From the NCBI RefSeq assembly GCF_020510685.1, contig NZ_CP075185.1, forward strand, positions 3,906,001 through 3,970,000: a DNA stretch of 64,000 bases, read 5' to 3'. The translations under genes were made by a program, and so were the position numbers. This DNA comes from Dechloromonas denitrificans. GTDB taxonomy: Bacteria; Pseudomonadota; Gammaproteobacteria; Burkholderiales; Rhodocyclaceae. Of the stretch, positions 58,352 through 64,000 are shown piece by piece. The notes under the pieces were generated by a model. It was given only the letters and a program-made list of their open reading frames with translations. It was not told the DNA's origin and made no database searches. How positions within the stretch are numbered: position 1 is the first letter of the stretch; each line of letters starts with the position of its first letter.

Positions 58352-59016
58352 TGATGCAAAAAACCAAACTCGCCGTCGCCGTACTGGCGCTGGCTACGCT
58401 GTTCCCGTTGCTGCAGGGCTGCGTCCCGGCGATCATCGCCGGCGGCGCAGTCGGCGTGATGTCGGCCCATGACCGGCGCTCGACCGGCGTCCAGGCCGAC
58501 GACGAAACCACTGAATGGAAGGCCGCCCAGCGCGTCCCGGAGAAGTTCAAGGCCTTCTCCCACCTCAATTTCACCTCCTACAACCATCGCGTGCTGATTA
58601 CCGGCGAAGTGCCGAGCGAAGAAGCCAAGAACATCATCGGCGAGCAGACCCGGCAAGTCGAAGGCGTCAAGGAAGTCTTCAACGAAGTAAACATCGCCGC
58701 GGCATCGGCGCTTGGCAACCGCAGCAACGACAGCTACATCACTTCCAAGCTGAAAGCCCGCCTGGTCGACTCCAACCAGCTGTCGGCCAATCACGTCAAG
58801 GTGGTCACCGAGAACGGCGTGGCTTACCTGATGGGCATCGTCAATGACCGCGAAGCCAAGGTCGCCATTGCCATCGCCCGGACCACGGACGGCGTGCGCC
58901 GGGTAGTTTCGATCATGGAAGTGGTCGCCGAAGCCGATACCCGCCGCATCGACAGCAGTTCCGTCGGCGGCGCCCGCAATGTGCCGGCACAGACGGCACC
59001 GGTCGAAACGCGCTAG
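58351..59016 (+). CDS. dolP: DolP/YraP outer-membrane lipoprotein with two BON domains
   Basis: 221 residues from the ATG at 58351. Lipobox ATLFPLLQGCVPA (Cys near 24), then two BON domains (about 55-120: FTSYNHRVLITGEVPSEEAK; about 125-190: ITSKLKARLVDSN, VVTENGVAYLMGIVNDREAK) and a flexible tail. DolP binds anionic phospholipids at the outer membrane and septum and supports BAM activity. It follows gmhA directly, the standard order in proteobacteria. Confidence 0.94.
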   Translation: MMQKTKLAVAVLALATLFPLLQGCVPAIIAGGAVGVMSAHDRRSTGVQADDETTEWKAAQRVPEKFKAFSHLNFTSYNHRVLITGEVPSEEAKNIIGEQTRQVEGVKEVFNEVNIAAASALGNRSNDSYITSKLKARLVDSNQLSANHVKVVTENGVAYLMGIVNDREAKVAIAIARTTDGVRRVVSIMEVVAEADTRRIDSSSVGGARNVPAQTAPVETR

Positions 59017-59070
59017 AAAGAGCTGAATCGGCGAAGTTCGCGCTGAAGCAAACCATACAGGGGTTGCAGC

Positions 59071-59454
59071 ATGAATCTGGAAAAGGTCATTTTCGGTTTT
59101 TTCATCGTTCTCGCGGCCACCCTCAATTTCGGCTTCTTCATCGGCGACATCGCCAACCCGGTGGTGCACAGCGTTTATGAACTGGCCGCCGCGCTGATCG
59201 TCAGCCTGATCGCCACCGCCCTGAAGTTCGGCGACCGGACGCAGATCGGCGCCATCCACCTGGCGACCAGCCTGGTCGCCGACCTGCAATTGATCGTGGC
59301 GGCCATCACCTGGGGCGTCGCCGTACACATTACCGGCACCGGCATGACCATGCATGTCACCTCCAGCGTCGTCTCGCTGTCGGGTGGGGCGCTGGTCGCC
59401 AACATCGTTTCCGTCGTCATCCTCATCGTTGAAACCGTGATGCTTCGCCGCTAG
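59071..59454 (+). CDS. Small four-helix membrane protein (DUF6394-like)
   Basis: 127 residues, four hydrophobic segments: KVIFGFFIVLAATLNFGFFI, YELAAALIVSLIATALKFG, LATSLVADLQLIVAAITWGV and a last helix before VMLRR. I believe this corresponds to the family catalogued as DUF6394, but this is from memory. A potassium-channel/RCK gene starts 9 nt on with a GTG behind AGGAGG, so the two are probably an operon and perhaps partners. No known activity. Confidence 0.7.
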   Translation: MNLEKVIFGFFIVLAATLNFGFFIGDIANPVVHSVYELAAALIVSLIATALKFGDRTQIGAIHLATSLVADLQLIVAAITWGVAVHITGTGMTMHVTSSVVSLSGGALVANIVSVVILIVETVMLRR

Positions 59455-59463
59455 GAGGCGCGC

Positions 59464-61158
59464 GTGAATAACGCCTTCTTCCTCGTCCTGCGGCGCATGC
59501 GGGCGCCGATCATTCTGCTGATCGCCCTCTACGGTATTTCCGTGATCGGCCTGACGCTGGTCCCCGGCGTCGATGCCGCCGGTCAGCCGGCCGCCCCGCT
59601 CAGTTTCTTCCACGCCTTCTATTTCATCAGCTACACCGCGACGACCATCGGCTTCGGGGAGATTCCGAATGCCTTTTCCGACGCCCAGCGCCTGTGGGTC
59701 ATCGTCTGCATCTATCTGACCGTGGTCGGCTGGTCCTATTCGCTGGTCACCCTGATCGCGCTGCTGCAGGACAAGGGTTTCCAGAACACGCTGACGACCA
59801 ACCGCTTTGTCCGGCGCGTCCGCATCCTGAAAGAGCCGTTCTACCTGATCTGCGGCTGCGGCGAAACCGGCAGCCTGATTGCCCATAACTTCGACCGCCT
59901 CAATCAGGCCTTCGTCGTGCTGGAAAAGAATGAACTACGCGTTCAGGAACTCGACCTGCAGGACTTCAAGACCGACACCCCGGCCCTCGCCGCCGATGCC
60001 CGCCTGCCCGACAATCTGCTGCTAGCCGGCCTGAAGCACCCGAAATGCCGCGGCGTACTGGCGGTGACCAACGACGAGGAAAGCAATCTCGCCGTGGCCA
60101 TCGCCGTCCGCCTGCTCAATCCCGACATCCCGGTCATCGCCCGCTCGCGCAGCCCGGCCGTCAAGGCCAACATGGCCTCGTTCGGCACCGACCACATCAT
60201 CAACCCTTTCGAGCGCTTTGCCGATCATCTGGCGATGGCCGTCGCCGCCCCGGAACGTTTCCGCCTGATCGAACTGCTGACCAGCCTGCCGGAAACGCCA
60301 ATCCCGGAACCACACCGGCCGCCCGCCGGTCACTGGATCCTGTGCGGCTACGGCCGCTTTGGCCGGGCCGTGGCGGAACGCCTGCAACCGGCCGGCGTGA
60401 CGCTGACCATCATCGATCCGAGCACCAAGGAAGCCAGCCAGGGCATCGTCGGCGACGGCACCGAGGCCGCCACGCTGAAACAGGCCGGCATCGAAGCCGC
60501 CTCGGGCATCATCGCCGGCAGCGACAACGACGTTAACAACCTCTCCATCGCCGTCACCGCAGCCAAGCTCAATCCGCGACTGTTCGTCGTGACGCGGCAG
60601 AATCACAATGCCAACACGCCGCTGTTCGAGGCATTCCGGGGCGATTTTTCGATGGTCCCCAGTCACATCGTCGCTCAGGAGTGCATCGCCATTCTGACCA
60701 CCCCGCTGCTCGCCCGTTTTCTCGCCCGGCTGCGCGACAAGAGCGAAGACTGGAGCTTGCACCTGGTCGGCCGCCTGCAAGGATTGTGCGATGGCCTGAC
60801 GCCAACGGTCTGGGGCATCCGGCTGAATATTTCCGAAGCGCCGGCGGCCTGCCTGGCCTTGAGTGACAGCCCGCCGTTCAGGCTGGGCGAAATCCTGCGC
60901 GACGGCCGCGACCGCACGCAGCCGCTGGCTGCCGTGGCGTTAATGGTCGAGCGCGGCGGTGAATGCTTCCTGCTCCCCGACGACAACTTCCGGCTCGCCG
61001 CCGACGATCACCTGCTGCTCGCCAGCCCGCTCGACACCCGACGCAATCTGGCGTTGACGCTGCACAACGAGAACGAGCTGAACTACGTACTTACCGGTCA
61101 GGAACAGTCAGGCAGCTGGCTGTGGCAACGCCTGCGCCGGATGCAGCCGAGTCAATAG
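59464..61158 (+). CDS. Potassium-channel-like protein with two RCK (TrkA-N) modules
   Basis: 564 residues, GTG start. Two N-terminal membrane helices flank a pore loop with the filter TATTIGFGEIP (Thr-Ile-Gly-Phe-Gly). Two RCK modules follow: first Rossmann fold ICGCGETGSLIAHNF (about 135), second CGYGRFGRAVAERL (about 295), each with an acidic loop (VVLEKNE, TIIDPS), and a TrkA-C-like end. The filter GFG instead of GYG occurs in some K+ channels and cation-selective relatives. Cytoplasmic RCK domains gate by nucleotide or ions. Sits with a small membrane protein gene. Confidence 0.88.
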   Translation: MNNAFFLVLRRMRAPIILLIALYGISVIGLTLVPGVDAAGQPAAPLSFFHAFYFISYTATTIGFGEIPNAFSDAQRLWVIVCIYLTVVGWSYSLVTLIALLQDKGFQNTLTTNRFVRRVRILKEPFYLICGCGETGSLIAHNFDRLNQAFVVLEKNELRVQELDLQDFKTDTPALAADARLPDNLLLAGLKHPKCRGVLAVTNDEESNLAVAIAVRLLNPDIPVIARSRSPAVKANMASFGTDHIINPFERFADHLAMAVAAPERFRLIELLTSLPETPIPEPHRPPAGHWILCGYGRFGRAVAERLQPAGVTLTIIDPSTKEASQGIVGDGTEAATLKQAGIEAASGIIAGSDNDVNNLSIAVTAAKLNPRLFVVTRQNHNANTPLFEAFRGDFSMVPSHIVAQECIAILTTPLLARFLARLRDKSEDWSLHLVGRLQGLCDGLTPTVWGIRLNISEAPAACLALSDSPPFRLGEILRDGRDRTQPLAAVALMVERGGECFLLPDDNFRLAADDHLLLASPLDTRRNLALTLHNENELNYVLTGQEQSGSWLWQRLRRMQPSQ

Positions 61159-61244
61159 ACGCGACTCGCCGGGCGGCAGTTGGCGGAGGATAGGCGAGGA
61201 CTGCCTGATTAACCGGGAATGGAGGGCGACCAGGCGCCCTGCCT

Positions 61245-61276
61245 TGCCGACAAACCGGCGCTCTGGTTTGTCGGCA
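61245..61276. terminator. Bidirectional hairpin between the channel gene and icd
   Basis: Perfect 12-bp stem TGCCGACAAACC/GGTTTGTCGGCA with an 8-nt loop between two convergent genes. No clean T run follows on either strand, but the stem is the strongest in this interval and probably limits transcription from both sides. Confidence 0.55.
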
Positions 61277-61297
61277 GGGATGCGGACTACCGTCCGA

Positions 61298-63535
<2,238 letters not shown>

Positions 63536-63770
63536 TGGCATTCCCTCGAATTTGATTGACTAACTGGGGCCGAATTTATACGCCCCCCCTTTCACCGTGC
63601 TTACAGCGGCAAAAGCGCCTGATGATGCGGCGGCGAGCCGCCAAGTATCCTCACCCGCCGCATCCCAGTCAACGCTGCTTATTCAACTGATTCCGACGGC
63701 CGATTGGCAAGCAACATTTGCCGCGCCGCCGGCGCTTGCGGAAAGGGCCGTTTCGGGCTGCGGGGCACGA

Positions 63771-64000
63771 TCAGCCAAGCCACGCCTCGAGATCCTCCGG
63801 CACCATCGGTTTGGCGAAAAAGTAGCTCTGAATGTTGGTGACACCCTCGGTTTTCAGGAAATCCACCTGCGCCGAGGTTTCGGCTCCCTCCGCCACGACC
63901 TCGACTTTGAAACTCGAGCCGAGCGCGAGGATCGTCCGCACGATGGTGACGTCGTCGGCATTGCCGGGAATGCCGTCGATGAACGATTTGTCGATCTTGA
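63771..64000 (-). CDS. EAL-domain protein, C-terminal end
   Basis: Translating the minus strand from the right edge gives about 76 residues ending at the TGA at 63771-63773, with no start in the window. The stretch KIDKSFIDGIPGNADDVTIV, then VVAEGAETSAQVDFLK and the ending SYFFAKPMVPEDLEAWLG is the end of a c-di-GMP phosphodiesterase EAL domain. The usual GYxFxxP has Ser for Gly here. Upstream domains (GGDEF, PAS and so on) are outside the window, so activity cannot be judged. Confidence 0.88.
   Translation of the reverse strand, partial: KIDKSFIDGIPGNADDVTIVRTILALGSSFKVEVVAEGAETSAQVDFLKTEGVTNIQSYFFAKPMVPEDLEAWLG

Overview
The window is a GC-rich chromosomal segment from a betaproteobacterium. 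The best fit is Rhodocyclaceae, close to Dechloromonas/Azonexus. This is an inference from gene content: monomeric isocitrate dehydrogenase, a second 87-residue IF-1, the phoH-ybeY-corC-lnt block, the pyrC-DUF3025 pair and the rsmI/yraN-gmhA-dolP block. No database search was possible. I found no tRNA, 16S/23S rRNA, insertion sequence or prophage; the one structural RNA is RNase P RNA.

Layout. 1-9.7 kb holds housekeeping genes: phoH (cut by the window edge), ybeY, corC, lnt, a membrane-anchored lytic transglycosylase with a long structured leader, glyQ-glyS, gmhB, an acyltransferase, a YgjP-like metalloprotein and gloA. 9.8-19.2 kb holds a coiled-coil protein, a B12/radical-SAM protein, a cold-shock gene, an ATP-grasp/SerC-like gene pair, and a periplasmic binding protein next to a large hybrid sensor kinase. 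19.2-24.9 kb is a probable phosphate-starvation cluster. It carries two GT4 glycosyltransferases, a diacylglycerol kinase, an OprB-type porin, a cyclic-nucleotide-binding protein and a PlcP/LpxH-type phosphoesterase, with Pho-box-like sites in its intergenic regions. 25-31.5 kb holds purT, rfaE2, kup, an HDOD protein, ssb and an MFS transporter.

The main accessory module lies at 32.4-44.8 kb and is a complete type I-F CRISPR-Cas locus on the minus strand. Its order is WYL-domain regulator, cas1, cas2-cas3 fusion, csy1, csy2, csy3, cas6f (csy4), an AT-rich leader with an IHF-type site, and an array of 54 repeats and 53 spacers with an exact 60-bp period. All the junctions but one overlap or are nearly contiguous, and the regulator overlaps cas1, so it probably belongs to the same transcript. 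The module sits between MFS-ssb and uvrA, genes I recall as neighbours in related genomes, so this looks like its insertion point.

45.2-64 kb is core genome again: uvrA behind a LexA box, a second dgkA, rnpB, a zinc alcohol dehydrogenase, an Lrp regulator divergent from leuA, a transglutaminase-like protein, infA, DUF3025, a lipoprotein, pyrC, rsmI, yraN, a secreted HIRAN-domain protein, gmhA, dolP, a potassium-channel pair, icd, and the C-terminal end of an EAL protein.

How the genes work together. gmhA, gmhB and rfaE2 give three of the four ADP-heptose steps. PlcP, the GT4 enzymes and DgkA could together turn phospholipid into glycolipid when phosphate is scarce. The I-F module has everything needed for adaptation, crRNA processing and interference.
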